Source: SCSIO-59966 sp046566185
GTDB taxonomy: Bacteria; Actinomycetota; Actinomycetes; Actinomycetales; SCSIO-59966
NCBI GenBank assembly: GCA_046566185.1
Contig: JBKHXE010000064.1
Coordinates: 1 to 64,000 of the forward strand
Length of the DNA: 64,000 nt
Direction: 5' to 3'
Both the position numbers and the translations under genes were made by a program. Below the pieces are notes generated by a model. The model was given only the letters and a program-made list of their open reading frames with translations. It was not told the DNA's origin and ran no database searches. This document shows positions 51,820 to 61,047 of this stretch, in pieces (position 1 is the first letter of the stretch; every line of letters begins with the position of its first letter).

Positions 51820-52860
51820 GTGACGACTTTGCCCGCCCATGACCGGCCGTTCGGCGACCTGACGCTGCCCCAGGGCTGGACGGCGCGGCCCGCCCGGGCC
51901 GCGGACGTCGAGTCGATGCACCGGGTGGCCGCCGCACACGACCACGCGGCGGCGGGCCGGTCGACGACCTCGCCGGACGGCGTCGCGGCACAGGTCGCCG
52001 GCCCGGGGGCACGCAGCCGGGAGCACCTGCTGGTCGCGGACGACGCGGGCCGGGTCGTCGGGTGGGGCTCCCTGCACGACCGAGCGGCCGGGCGCGTCGT
52101 GGTCGGCGTGCTCGTGGACCCCGGTCTCTCCGACGGCGACGCGGACCGCGTGGCGGCGACCCTCTTCCGCTTCGCCGTGGACGAGGGCCGCCGGCTGGCG
52201 CTGGAGCGCGGCCTGGAGGCGACCCAGCTCGACGCGGGCGCCTTCGCCGGTGACGACCGGCAGCACCGCTGGCTGGCCGCGGCCGGGTACGCGCACGCGC
52301 GGACCTGGTGGCAGATGTCACGGCCGGTCGAGCCCGCCGAGGGGCAGCCGGGCGCGTTCCCGGAGCCGTCCCCCGGCGTCGTCGTCCGCCAGGTCGTCAA
52401 GGACGACGGGCAGCCCGACGAGGCCGACCTGCGCGCCGTCCACGACGTGCTCGAGGCGGCGTTCACCGACCACTTCAACTACCACGAGGAGACGTTCGAG
52501 GAGTTCGTCGACCGGCAGCGCCAGGAGGTCGGCCACGCGTGGGACCACTGGTGGCTGGCCGAGGTGGAGGACGGCGTCCCGGCGGGCGCTCTCGTCGGGG
52601 AGGTGACGCACGGCGACGCGGGGACGCCGGACGGCAGCTACGTGGCCTACCTGGGGGTGACCCAGGCGGCGCGCGGGCGGGGCGTCGCGACGTCGCTGCT
52701 GCAGGCGGTCGTCGCGGACGCCGCGGTGCGCGGCCGTGACCGCGTCGGGCTGGAGGTGGACGCCGAGTCGCCGACCGGCGCGGCGGGGCTGTACGCGTCG
52801 CTGGGGTTCCGGACCTCGTACGTCACCGAGTCGTGGCACCGCGACGTCACCGTGCGGTGA
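51820..52860 (+). CDS. Tandem-GNAT N-acetyltransferase
   Basis: A 346-residue protein with two GNAT-fold halves. The second half has a clear acetyl-CoA loop (YLGVTQAARGRGVATSLLQAVVADA) and the classic end GAAGLYASLGFRTSYVTES. The first half (LTLPQGWTARPARAADVESMHRV, VVVGVLVDPGLSDGDADR) is degenerate. Mycothiol synthase (MshD) has the same two-GNAT plan, but signature residues are not clear enough for that call. GTG 51820 was chosen over an earlier ATG because CACAGT sits 6 nt upstream. Confidence 0.8.
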   Translation: MTTLPAHDRPFGDLTLPQGWTARPARAADVESMHRVAAAHDHAAAGRSTTSPDGVAAQVAGPGARSREHLLVADDAGRVVGWGSLHDRAAGRVVVGVLVDPGLSDGDADRVAATLFRFAVDEGRRLALERGLEATQLDAGAFAGDDRQHRWLAAAGYAHARTWWQMSRPVEPAEGQPGAFPEPSPGVVVRQVVKDDGQPDEADLRAVHDVLEAAFTDHFNYHEETFEEFVDRQRQEVGHAWDHWWLAEVEDGVPAGALVGEVTHGDAGTPDGSYVAYLGVTQAARGRGVATSLLQAVVADAAVRGRDRVGLEVDAESPTGAAGLYASLGFRTSYVTESWHRDVTVR

Positions 52861-52883
52861 GGGCTTCGCCGTAGGCTCGGCGG

Positions 52884-54110
52884 GTGACCTCCACCGATCT
52901 CGGGCGGGCGCTCGACGTCGCGGCCGTCCGGGCCGCCTACCCCGCTCTCGCCGACGGCTGGGCCTACCTCGACGGGGCGGCCGGCACCCAGGTGCCGACG
53001 TCCGTCATCGAGGCGGTCGCGCAGGCGTGGCGCGACGGCATCGGCAACCACGGCGGCGCCTTCGCCGCCTCGCGGCGCAGCGACGAGCACACCGCCGCCG
53101 CCCGGCTCGCGGTCGCCGACCTCGTCGGCGCCGCCGACCCGACGGGCGTGCTGCTCGGCCCCAACATGACGACGATGACCTACCGCGTCGCGAACGCGCT
53201 CGCGCCGACGTGGGGGCCCGGCGACGAGGTCGTGGTGACGCGCCTCGACCACGACGCCAACGTGCGGCCGTGGGTGCAGGCGGCGCGGCGGGCCGGCGCC
53301 ACGGTGCGCTTCGTCGACCCGGTGCTGCCGACCCTCGACCTGCCGACGACGCAGTTCGCGGACGCGCTCGGTGAGCGCACCCGGCTCGTCGCGGTGACCG
53401 CCGCGAGCAACGTCGTCGGTACCCGGCCCGACGTCCGGGCGGTCGCGGACGCGGCGCACGCCGTCGGGGCGCTGGTCTACGTCGACGGCGTGCACGCCAC
53501 CCCGCACGGCCCGGTCGACGTGACCGCGCTGGGCGCGGACGTCTACGCCACGAGCGCCTACAAGTGGTCCGGGCCGCACCTCGGCGCCCTCGTCGCCGAC
53601 CCGGCGCTGTGGGAGGGCCTGCACCCGGACCGGCTCGCGTCGTCCCCGCCCGAGGTGCCGTACCGCTTCGAGACCGGCACGTCGCCGTTCGCGCAGCACG
53701 CCGGGCTCGCCGCCGCCGTCGACCACCTCGCCGGCCTGGCCCCGTCCGGCGGGGCCACCCGCCGCGAGCGCCTGCTCGCGTCGATGGCCGCGGTCGAGGC
53801 CTACGAGGCCGAGCTGTTCGGCGTCCTGCTCGCCGGGCTCGAGGCGCTGCCGCACGTCCACCCGATCGGCGCGCCGGCGAGCCGGACGGCGACCGCGTAC
53901 TTCACCGTCGACGGCCACAGTCCGCAGCAGGTCGCCGAGCACTGCGCCCGTGCGCGCGTCAACGTGTGGGCCGGGCACATGTACGCGTGGGAGCTGACCG
54001 GGCTGCTGGGCATCCGCGACTCCGGGTCCGCCGTCCGTGCGGGCCTGGTGCACTACAACGACCGCTCGGACGTCGACCGGCTGCTCGAGGCGCTGGCCGA
54101 CCTCGCGTAG
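52884..54110 (+). CDS. Cysteine-desulfurase-like PLP enzyme
   Basis: A 408-residue fold-type I aminotransferase-class V protein. YPALADGWAYLDGAAGTQVP at the start, VTRLDHDANVRPW, VYVDGVHATPHGPVDV, and PLP Lys in YATSAYKWSGPHLG. The SufS/IscS-type active-site Cys loop is not obvious near the C-terminus, so it belongs with the 'cysteine desulfurase-like' group and may act on another amino acid. GTG 52884 follows TAGGCT (52872-52877) by 6 nt, so it is read from its own leaderless promoter. Confidence 0.88.
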   Translation: MTSTDLGRALDVAAVRAAYPALADGWAYLDGAAGTQVPTSVIEAVAQAWRDGIGNHGGAFAASRRSDEHTAAARLAVADLVGAADPTGVLLGPNMTTMTYRVANALAPTWGPGDEVVVTRLDHDANVRPWVQAARRAGATVRFVDPVLPTLDLPTTQFADALGERTRLVAVTAASNVVGTRPDVRAVADAAHAVGALVYVDGVHATPHGPVDVTALGADVYATSAYKWSGPHLGALVADPALWEGLHPDRLASSPPEVPYRFETGTSPFAQHAGLAAAVDHLAGLAPSGGATRRERLLASMAAVEAYEAELFGVLLAGLEALPHVHPIGAPASRTATAYFTVDGHSPQQVAEHCARARVNVWAGHMYAWELTGLLGIRDSGSAVRAGLVHYNDRSDVDRLLEALADLA

Positions 54111-54112
54111 CA

Positions 54113-54589
54113 GTGGCCGTTCTTCGTCCCGCTGGGCGTGACGACGTCGACGCCGTCGCGATGTTCCACCACGCCTGCTGGCACGATGCGTACGTCGGCC
54201 TCGTGCCTCCTGGCGTACTCGCGACGGTCACCGTCGAGGCGATGCGGCGCCGCTGGGAGCCCCGACTGGCCCGCGAGCACGACGAGCTCGTGGTCGCCCT
54301 CGACAGGGGTGCCGTCGTCGGGCTTGCCCTGCACGGTCCCAGCGGCGACGAGCCGCCTCTGCCTGGCACCGAGTTGTGCTCGCTCTATGTGGCGCGGCAC
54401 TGGTACGGCCGCGGCCTCGCCGCCCAGCTCGTGCGACGTGCGCTGGGTGCGCGACCGGCGTCCCTTTGGGTGTTCGAGGGCAATACGCGCGCCCGGGCGT
54501 TCTATCTCCGTGAGGGCTGGACGGCGACCGGTGACGCCCGCATCGAGCCGGGCACGGGGCTCGCCGAGATGCGGATGGTCCGCGACTGA
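54113..54589 (+). CDS. GNAT N-acetyltransferase
   Basis: A 158-residue single-domain GNAT. LRPAGRDDVDAVAMFHHACWHDAY (start), CSLYVARHWYGRGLAAQLVRRAL (acetyl-CoA loop) and LWVFEGNTRARAFYLREGWTATGD are in order. GTG 54113 starts 2 nt after the stop of the PLP enzyme, so they are co-transcribed. Codon choice is slightly less strictly G/C-ending than its neighbours, perhaps a later arrival (weak evidence). Confidence 0.85.
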   Translation: MAVLRPAGRDDVDAVAMFHHACWHDAYVGLVPPGVLATVTVEAMRRRWEPRLAREHDELVVALDRGAVVGLALHGPSGDEPPLPGTELCSLYVARHWYGRGLAAQLVRRALGARPASLWVFEGNTRARAFYLREGWTATGDARIEPGTGLAEMRMVRD

Positions 54590-54660
54590 ACCGTCTCGCG
54601 ATCATGCAGTCCCGCCACTCCGGGCAGGGGGACGGCGGGGACCGGGACTCCCGACGCATG

Positions 54661-54713
54661 TCGGACCCGGCAGGGTCCGAACGCCACAGCACTGCCGGAG
54701 CACCCGTGCTCCG
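54661..54713. terminator. Tandem hairpins between convergent genes
   Basis: TCGGACCC-GGCA-GGGTCCGA (54661-54680, 8-bp stem) and CGGAGCA-CCCG-TGCTCCG (54696-54713, 7-bp stem), midway between the GNAT stop and the quinone oxidoreductase stop. Plausible terminator for either strand. Confidence 0.55.
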
Positions 54714-54766
54714 AGCGAGCCGGTTCCCTCGGCGCCGACGCCGGCGGCTCGACGCCGAGTGACCGT

Positions 54767-55744
54767 CTAGACCGTCAACAGCACCTTGCCGACGTGCGCG
54801 CTGGACTCGACGAGCCGGTGCGCGTCGGCGGCCTGCGCCAACGGCATCCGGGTGTGGATCACCGGGCGGACCAGTCCGTCGGCGATCAGCGGCCAGGCGT
54901 GCTCGCGGACGCTCGCGACGATCGTCGCCTTCTCGTGCGCGGCGCGGGCGCGCAGCGTCGTGCCGATGACCGCGGCCCGCTTGGCCATCAGCGCGCCGAG
55001 GTCGAGCTCGGCGCGGCGGCCGCCCTGCAGCCCGATGACGACGAGGCGGCCGGACGTCGCGAGCACGTCCACGTTGCGGGCCAGGTACTTCGCGCCCATG
55101 TTGTCGAGGACGACGTCCGCGCCGTGACCGTCCGTGCTTGCCCTCACCTGCTCGACGAAGTCCTGCTCCCGGTAGTTGACACCGATCTCGGCGCCGAGCT
55201 CACGGCAGCGCTCGAGCTTCTCCGCCGACCCGGCGGTGACCGCGACGCGGGCGCCGACCTGGCGCGCCAGCTGGATCGCCATCGTGCCGATGCCGGACGA
55301 GCCGCCGTGCACGAGCAGCACCTCGCCGGGTCGCAGGCCGGCGGTCATGAACACGTTGGACCACACCGTGCACACGACCTCGGGCAGCGCCGCGGCGTCC
55401 ACCACGTCGACGCCGGTCGGCACGGGCAGCACCTGCGTCGCCGGCACCACGACCTGCTCGGCGTACCCGCCGCCGGTCAGCAGGGCACAGACCTCGTCAC
55501 CCACCGCCCAGTCGGTGACGCCCTCGCCCACCTCGGCGACGGTGCCGGAGCACTCCAGTCCGGGCCAGGCGGGCGCCCCCGGCGGCGGCGGGTAGTGGCC
55601 GAGCCGCTGCATCACGTCGGCCCGGTTGACGGCCGTGGCCGCCACGGCGATGCGCACCTCGCCCGGCCCCGGGCGGACGTCGTCCACCTCGGCCAGCTCG
55701 AGGACGTCGGGGGGACCGGGTTCGCGGATCGTCACGGCCTTCAT
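54767..55744 (-). CDS. Zinc-independent NAD(P)H:quinone oxidoreductase
   Basis: A 325-residue MDR-superfamily enzyme. AVNRADVMQRLGHYPPPPGAP, AWPGLECSGTVAEVGEGV, the Rossmann motif HGGSSGIGTMAIQLARQVGA and VVLDNMGAKYLARNVDVLA identify a QOR-type (PIG3-like) reductase. The structural-zinc cysteines of alcohol dehydrogenases are absent. It reduces quinones with NAD(P)H. ATG 55744 follows TACTGT by 7 nt: leaderless. Confidence 0.92.
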   Translation of the reverse strand: MKAVTIREPGPPDVLELAEVDDVRPGPGEVRIAVAATAVNRADVMQRLGHYPPPPGAPAWPGLECSGTVAEVGEGVTDWAVGDEVCALLTGGGYAEQVVVPATQVLPVPTGVDVVDAAALPEVVCTVWSNVFMTAGLRPGEVLLVHGGSSGIGTMAIQLARQVGARVAVTAGSAEKLERCRELGAEIGVNYREQDFVEQVRASTDGHGADVVLDNMGAKYLARNVDVLATSGRLVVIGLQGGRRAELDLGALMAKRAAVIGTTLRARAAHEKATIVASVREHAWPLIADGLVRPVIHTRMPLAQAADAHRLVESSAHVGKVLLTV

Positions 55745-55782
55745 GGGCCCGACAGTAGGAGGGCGTCCCGGGCGCCCGCCCG

Positions 55783-56400
55783 TCAGGAGCGCAGCCGCGC
55801 CCTCGCGGCGCGCCGGGCCACCTCGAGGTCGGCCGCCGTGTCGACGTCCAGCAGGGTCTCGCCGGCGACCGGCACACGGACGACGGTCAGGTGGTCCATC
55901 AGCGCACGGGCCGGGCGGTCCGCGAGGTCGCCCGCGGTGGCGCGGGCCAGCGCCGGCGTCCGGTAGACCGCGAGCAGCGGCTGCACGTGCCCGTCGGGGG
56001 CCTGGGCGACCGCGACGTCCGCCACCGGGTCGAGGCGGAGCGCGGCGAGCAGGGCGGGGACGGCGGCCGGCGCGAACGGCGCGTCGCCGGCGAGGACCGC
56101 GACGTGCGCCGGCTCCGGTGACGCCCAGCGCAGCACGGCGGCCAGGCCGGCGGCGATCCCGGCGGCAGGCCCCCCGCCGGGCGGGTCCTCGCGGGTGGTG
56201 ACCACGCCGCGCTCCGTGCGCCGGACCGGCCCGACGACGACCGGGGTGACGTCGTCCGGGACGCCGGCCAGCACGGCGTCCAGCACCGACGGGGACGCCA
56301 CCAGCGGCTCGACGAGCTTGTCGTGGCCCATCCGCCGCGACGCGCCGCCCGCGAGGACGACGACGGCGCACCCGTCCCACGGCGCGGGTCGTGCAGGCAT
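55783..56400 (-). CDS. mobA: Molybdenum-cofactor guanylyltransferase-like protein (MobA)
   Basis: A 205-residue nucleotidyltransferase with VVLAGGASRRMGHDKLVEPL (the NTP-binding loop), DDVTPVVVGPVR, EDPPGGGPAAGIAAGL and VAVLAGDAPFAPAAVPALLAAL (the metal site). MobA adds GMP to molybdopterin. Related IspD/MobA-like NTP transferases are possible, but the motif order fits MobA best. No other molybdenum genes are nearby. ATG 56400 is taken from the family start. Confidence 0.8.
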   Translation of the reverse strand: MPARPAPWDGCAVVVLAGGASRRMGHDKLVEPLVASPSVLDAVLAGVPDDVTPVVVGPVRRTERGVVTTREDPPGGGPAAGIAAGLAAVLRWASPEPAHVAVLAGDAPFAPAAVPALLAALRLDPVADVAVAQAPDGHVQPLLAVYRTPALARATAGDLADRPARALMDHLTVVRVPVAGETLLDVDTAADLEVARRAARARLRS

Positions 56401-56607
56401 GACCCCAGTGTCCACCAGGTACGGGGGCACGCAGTGCAGGCACCGCGCGGAGCGAAGGCAAGCCGACGCGCCAGGACGGCATTGCGCCGATCGGGTGAAC
56501 CGCCGGTAACGGCCCGGGCCCGACGTCAATGCGGGCCCCCCCGAACCCGAAGACAACGACAGTCGCGGCGGAGCGTCGCGTGCACGGTCTCGAGCGGAAG
56601 GTCGCCC

Positions 56608-59600
56608 ATGCTGCGCAACATCGGCATCAGGTCGAAGATCCTGGCGGTCCTCGCGCTGCCTGTGCTCGTCCTGCTGCTGGCGGCCACCGTCATCTCCGTG
56701 GGTGCCGTCAGGGACGCCCGCCGGGCGGCGCAGGTCGAGTCCCTGGCCGGCCAGGCGCCCGAGCTCACCCAGCTCGTGCGCGGCCTGCAGGCCGAGCGCG
56801 CACTCTCCATGCAGGCGGTGTCCGGCGTGCCCGTCCCGCAGCTCGCCGAGGTGCGCCTGCGTGTCAGCGGCAGCCTGGCCTCGGTGCGCGACGGCATCGC
56901 GGACGTCGACGTCGAGCTCCTCGACCAGTCCGCAGTGGAGGCCATCGCCGCGTCCGAGCAGGCCCATGGTCAGCTCGAGTCGCTGCGCGACCAGGTCGAC
57001 GGCGGCGGCTTGACGCCCGAGGCCGTGCAGCAGTTCTACACCGAGGTCATCGCCGAGGACGTGGAGCTCGCCGGCCGCATCGGCCTCGCGGTCGATGACC
57101 GGGTGCTCACCCGGAACCTCACCGCGTTCTCCGCCGTGGAACGACTGGTCGAGGTCGTGGCCACCGAGCGCGATCTCGCCCACCCCGCGGTGGTCGACGG
57201 CGTCGTCCCGGCCGACCTGAAGCAGCGGCTCGCGCAGCTCGAGATCCGTCAGGAGGTCTTGCGGGAGGAGGCCCAGGCGGCCGCCGACGCGGTGGGCGTT
57301 CACGTCCCGGCGACCAACTACGCGCTGGAGCTGGCGCGTCAGCAGACCAGCGGCGACCAGCCCCTCTCCGACCTCAGCGGTAACGCCTGGCGGGACGCCG
57401 TGCAGCAGGAGATCGACGCCCTCAGCGCCGCTGAGTCCAGGCTGGCCGCCGCCGCTGTGCAGCGCGCCTCTGCCCTTGCGGACGCCGCGCGGGCACGAGC
57501 TCTCCAGGTGGGGCTCGGCACCGCGGCGCTCGTCGTCGTCCCGGTGCTGCTCGCACTGTTCATCGCCCGCGCCATCACCCGGCCGCTGCGCCGCCTCACC
57601 GAGGCCGCCGCCGACGTGCGCCGCGAGCTGCCGACGATGGTCGAGCAGATGCACACGCCCGGCGAGGGCCCCGAGCTGTCGCTGCCGGCGATCCCGGTCA
57701 CCTCGAACGACGAGCTCGGCCGGCTCGCCTCCGCCTTCAACGACGTCAACGCCATGACGGTGCAGGTCGCCCAGGAGCAGGCCGCCCTGCGCGGGTCGAT
57801 CGCGGCGATGTTCGTCAACGTCGCCCGCCGTGACCAGGTGCTGCTCTCGCGCCAGCTGGCCTTCATCGACCAGCTCGAGCGCACCGAGGAGAACCCGAAG
57901 ACGCTGGAGAACCTCTTCCGCCTGGACCACCTCGCGACCCGCATGCGCCGCAACGCCGAGTCGCTGCTCGTGCTCGCGGGCATCGACACCGGTCGGCGCC
58001 TGCGCCGCCCGATGCCGCTGTCGGACGTCGTGCGCACCGCGACCTCCGAGATCGAGCACTACGAGCGCGTCGACCTCGTGCTGCAGACCGACCCGCCGAT
58101 GGTCGGTCACGTCGCCCTCACCACCGCGCACCTGCTGGCGGAGCTGCTGGAGAACGCGACGAACTTCTCCGACCCCGACACCCGCGTCGTGGTGAGCACG
58201 GCACCGGGACCGAAGGGCGTCGTCGTCACCGTGACCGACGACGGCCTGGGCATGACCCGTGACGAGATCGCCGAGGCGAACTCGCGCATCGCCGAGCCCC
58301 CCGTCGCGGAGGTCGTCGGCGCCCAGCGCCTCGGCTTCTTCGTCGTCGGGCGCCTGGCCCGCCGCCTCGACGCCACGGTCACGCTGGCCGCCGGCACGGA
58401 GCGCGGCACCGTCGTCCGGCTCGACCTGCCGGCTGCGCTGTTCGTGCCGGGAGCGGTCGTCGAGCTGCCCGCCGCCGACACGACCGACGAGACCGACGAG
58501 CTGCCGGTGGTCCCCGAGCGGCCGACCGTCGCGCTGGTCGACGAGCCCGCTGCCCCGTCGCCGCCGCCCGCGCCGCGCACGGACGCCGGACTGCCCGTCC
58601 GCGGTGGTGCGCCGGTGCGCGTGAGCCCGCCCTCCTCCGTCCAGCGGCCTCCGGCCCCGGCTCCGGAGCCGGCCGCGGCGCCGGCTCCGGTCGCCGACGT
58701 CCCGGTCGCCGATGTCCCGGCCCCGGTCACGAAGCAGGCCCCCGAGGTGGGTGCCGACGGCCTCCCGCGCCGCGCGCGTTCCGTGGACGTCGTGCCCGGT
58801 GACCCCGCGCCGGCGACTGCCTCGACCGAGGCGGGCCCCGCTCGCCGTCCCGGGCTGTTCTCCTCGTTCCGCGCCCGCCGTCCCGGTGAGAGCGACACCC
58901 CGGTGAGCGACGTCCCCGCCGCCGACGAGCCGAGTGCGGCTCCGGCGCCGGCTCGCCCGACCGTCCCGGCCAGGCCCGCCGCTCCGGCGAACGCCACGCC
59001 GGCCCCGGCGCCGACCAGGCCGCTCCCGACCCCGCCGGGCCCGGCACCGGCGAGCCCGGTCCCGGCCACCTCGACCCCCGCCCCGGTCGCGACCCCCGCC
59101 CCGGTCCCTGCGCCGGCCCCCGTCCGTCCGGCCGAGCCTGCGCCTGCACCCGAGCCGCTCGTGGCCGCGGCGGCTCTCGACATCCTCCCGTCGCGCTCGT
59201 CGATGCGCAGGAGCGGCAAGCAGCCGCGCAGCCGCGGTCTGTTCGGTCGCCGCGCGAAGCCGGCGGACCCGGTCAGCCCGGTGCGGCCCATGACGCGGCG
59301 CGAGCTGCGCGACCTCGACGCGGCCGCCCCCGCCCCCTTCACCCCCCGGACGGCGCCCGCTCCGTCGACGCCCGCACCGCCTGTGACGGCGGCCCCTGCG
59401 CCCTCGGCTCCCTCGACGGGGGCGCCGGTTCCGGCGGCGCCGCGGCCCGTCTCGCAGCCGCCGGCGCCGGCACCGGCCCCTGCGGCGTCCACCCCGGTGG
59501 GTCAGGTCCCCCCCGCGGGGCCCGCTGCCGCCGAGCGTCCGGTCATCGCGGCGCCGAGCAGCCTCTTCGGCACCCCGGCCCAGCCGGCCCCGGGCCCCGC

Positions 59601-60186
59601 CCCGGGCCCGGGCCCGGGCCAGGCCCCGGGTGCGGCCCCGGCCCCGGGTGCGCCGACGGCGTCCCCCTCGACGATCCTGCCGTCGCGCGGCGGGGCGGCC
59701 CCCGGCCCGTCCTTCGCGGCGCCGTCCGGCCCGTCCCCGGTCGCCCCGGCGCCGCGGGTCACTGACCCGGCGTCCTCGCCGGTCCCGGCGTCGCAGGCGG
59801 GTCGCGCGGCGGCCTCCCCCGCGGCGGACGAGGCCCCGGCCCCGGTGCCGGTGGCCGCCGTGCCCGGCGCCGACGGGATGGCCGAGGTGCTGCGTCAGCG
59901 GTCCGCCCTGGCGTCCGAGGCGCTCACCGAGCTGAGCCGCCTGTCGGCGTACAGCCCCGCCGCGGTCGACGCCAAGCCTCCGGCGACGCTGACCCGCCGT
60001 ACCCCGGCGTCCACGCCGGCCGCCCAGGTCGCCGAGCCGCGACCGGCGTCCGCTCAGCGCCGCACCCGTAACGCGGCCGACGTCCGCAGCATGCTGTCCG
60101 GCTTCCAGGCCGGCGTCGCCCGCGGACGCACGTCCCCGACCGACCCCGACACCACGACCGCCCCCCCGACCGGAGGACACGCGTGA
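56608..60186 (+). CDS. cvnA: Conservon histidine-kinase-like sensor (CvnA) with long Pro/Ala tail
   Basis: A 1192-residue membrane protein. TM1 13-33; extracellular nitrate/nitrite-sensing (NIT-type) helical domain about 45-290; TM2 298-320; HAMP about 320-390; dimerisation helix with RLDHLATRMRRNAESLLVLAG near 435-455; HATPase with LLAELLENATNFSDP near 510 and TDDGLGMTRDEIAEAN. From about 615 to the end it is about 580 residues of Pro/Ala-rich sequence, interrupted by short islands (LPRRARS, ILPSR twice, and RNAADVRSMLSGFQAGV at the end). CvnA proteins signal to the B, C and D partners at the membrane. ATG 56608 follows GAGCGGAAGG. It is coupled to cvnB (GTGA). Confidence 0.9.
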   Translation: MLRNIGIRSKILAVLALPVLVLLLAATVISVGAVRDARRAAQVESLAGQAPELTQLVRGLQAERALSMQAVSGVPVPQLAEVRLRVSGSLASVRDGIADVDVELLDQSAVEAIAASEQAHGQLESLRDQVDGGGLTPEAVQQFYTEVIAEDVELAGRIGLAVDDRVLTRNLTAFSAVERLVEVVATERDLAHPAVVDGVVPADLKQRLAQLEIRQEVLREEAQAAADAVGVHVPATNYALELARQQTSGDQPLSDLSGNAWRDAVQQEIDALSAAESRLAAAAVQRASALADAARARALQVGLGTAALVVVPVLLALFIARAITRPLRRLTEAAADVRRELPTMVEQMHTPGEGPELSLPAIPVTSNDELGRLASAFNDVNAMTVQVAQEQAALRGSIAAMFVNVARRDQVLLSRQLAFIDQLERTEENPKTLENLFRLDHLATRMRRNAESLLVLAGIDTGRRLRRPMPLSDVVRTATSEIEHYERVDLVLQTDPPMVGHVALTTAHLLAELLENATNFSDPDTRVVVSTAPGPKGVVVTVTDDGLGMTRDEIAEANSRIAEPPVAEVVGAQRLGFFVVGRLARRLDATVTLAAGTERGTVVRLDLPAALFVPGAVVELPAADTTDETDELPVVPERPTVALVDEPAAPSPPPAPRTDAGLPVRGGAPVRVSPPSSVQRPPAPAPEPAAAPAPVADVPVADVPAPVTKQAPEVGADGLPRRARSVDVVPGDPAPATASTEAGPARRPGLFSSFRARRPGESDTPVSDVPAADEPSAAPAPARPTVPARPAAPANATPAPAPTRPLPTPPGPAPASPVPATSTPAPVATPAPVPAPAPVRPAEPAPAPEPLVAAAALDILPSRSSMRRSGKQPRSRGLFGRRAKPADPVSPVRPMTRRELRDLDAAAPAPFTPRTAPAPSTPAPPVTAAPAPSAPSTGAPVPAAPRPVSQPPAPAPAPAASTPVGQVPPAGPAAAERPVIAAPSSLFGTPAQPAPGPAPGPGPGQAPGAAPAPGAPTASPSTILPSRGGAAPGPSFAAPSGPSPVAPAPRVTDPASSPVPASQAGRAAASPAADEAPAPVPVAAVPGADGMAEVLRQRSALASEALTELSRLSAYSPAAVDAKPPATLTRRTPASTPAAQVAEPRPASAQRRTRNAADVRSMLSGFQAGVARGRTSPTDPDTTTAPPTGGHA

Positions 60187-60635
60187 GCACCATGAGCACC
60201 GAGGCCGCCAACTTCAACTGGCTCCTCGACAACTTCGTCAAGAGCGTCCCGGGAGTCCGGCACACGCTCGTGGTGTCGGCCGACGGGCTGCTGATGGCCA
60301 TGTCCGACGACCTGGACCGCACGAGCGGCGACCAGCTCGCCGCGATCGTGTCGGGCATGTCGAGCCTGACCCGCGGCGCGGCCCGCCAGCTCGCCGCCGG
60401 CGACGTCCGTCAGGCCATCATCGAGATGGACGACATCTTCATGTTCCTCATGACCATCTCCGACGGGTCCAACCTGTCGGTGATGGCCGACTCCGGCTGC
60501 GACGTCGGGCTGATCGGCTACGAGATGGCGCTGCTGGTGAGCCGGTGCGAGAGCACGCTGACCCCGCAGCTCATCTCGGAGATGCGCTCGCGGCTCCCGG
60601 TCCACGGGTCGACCCGTGCCCCGGTGCTGGGGTGA
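60183..60635 (+). CDS. cvnB: Roadblock/LC7 protein (CvnB)
   Basis: A 150-residue roadblock/LC7-fold protein. FNWLLDNFVKSVPGVRHTLVVSADGLLMA is the family start; IIEMDDIFMFLMTISDGSNLSVMA follows. Roadblock proteins regulate small GTPases such as CvnD. The GTG overlaps the cvnA stop (GTGA), and cvnC starts 7 nt after its stop. Confidence 0.95.
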   Translation: MSTMSTEAANFNWLLDNFVKSVPGVRHTLVVSADGLLMAMSDDLDRTSGDQLAAIVSGMSSLTRGAARQLAAGDVRQAIIEMDDIFMFLMTISDGSNLSVMADSGCDVGLIGYEMALLVSRCESTLTPQLISEMRSRLPVHGSTRAPVLG

Positions 60636-60642
60636 GCGGGCC

Positions 60643-61047
60643 GTGAGCGACAGGCCTGAGCTCGTCCCGGGCGGGCGGCACGCCGACCCGGAGGCGGAGG
60701 AGGAGGACACCTACACGGTGCGGCCGTACGCCGTCACCGGTGGGCGCACCTCGCCGACGTCGTCCGACCTGCCGGTCGAGGCGCTCGTGCAGGCGCTGGG
60801 TGGGCCCGACATGACGATGACCGCCGAGAAGCGACGGATCGTCGAGCTCACCCAGACCCAGTACCTGTCCGTGGCGGAGCTGTCCGCCCACGTCAGGCTC
60901 CCGGTTCCCGTCGTCCGCATCGTCGTGGGTGACCTCGCCGACTCCGGCGCGGTCCGCGTGCACGGCCTGACCCGCTCCGACGGTTACGCCCCGTCGGCCA
61001 CCCTCAGCGTCCTGGAGAGTGTTCTCAATGGCATTTCCTCGCTCTGA
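60643..61047 (+). CDS. cvnC: DUF742 protein (CvnC)
   Basis: A 134-residue protein with YTVRPYAVTGGRTSPTSSDLPVEALV, the DUF742 signature, and a helix-turn-helix-like ELTQTQYLSVAELSAHVRLPVPVVRIVVGDLADSGAVRVH. GTG 60643 was chosen because the downstream ORF part matches the family start. It overlaps cvnD by 20 nt. Its role in the conservon is to bridge the kinase and the GTPase, by family knowledge. Confidence 0.93.
   Translation: MSDRPELVPGGRHADPEAEEEDTYTVRPYAVTGGRTSPTSSDLPVEALVQALGGPDMTMTAEKRRIVELTQTQYLSVAELSAHVRLPVPVVRIVVGDLADSGAVRVHGLTRSDGYAPSATLSVLESVLNGISSL

Noticed and set aside
54604..54762. 52-residue frame between the GNAT and the quinone oxidoreductase
   Set aside because: Arg/Ser-rich with no motif and no ribosome site, and it runs through two terminator-like hairpins.
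56400..60180. Open frame of over 1200 codons antisense to cvnA, continuous with mobA
   Set aside because: Only the last 205 codons (mobA) show protein-family motifs. The rest is Gly/Arg-rich shadow of the cvnA Pro/Ala tail.
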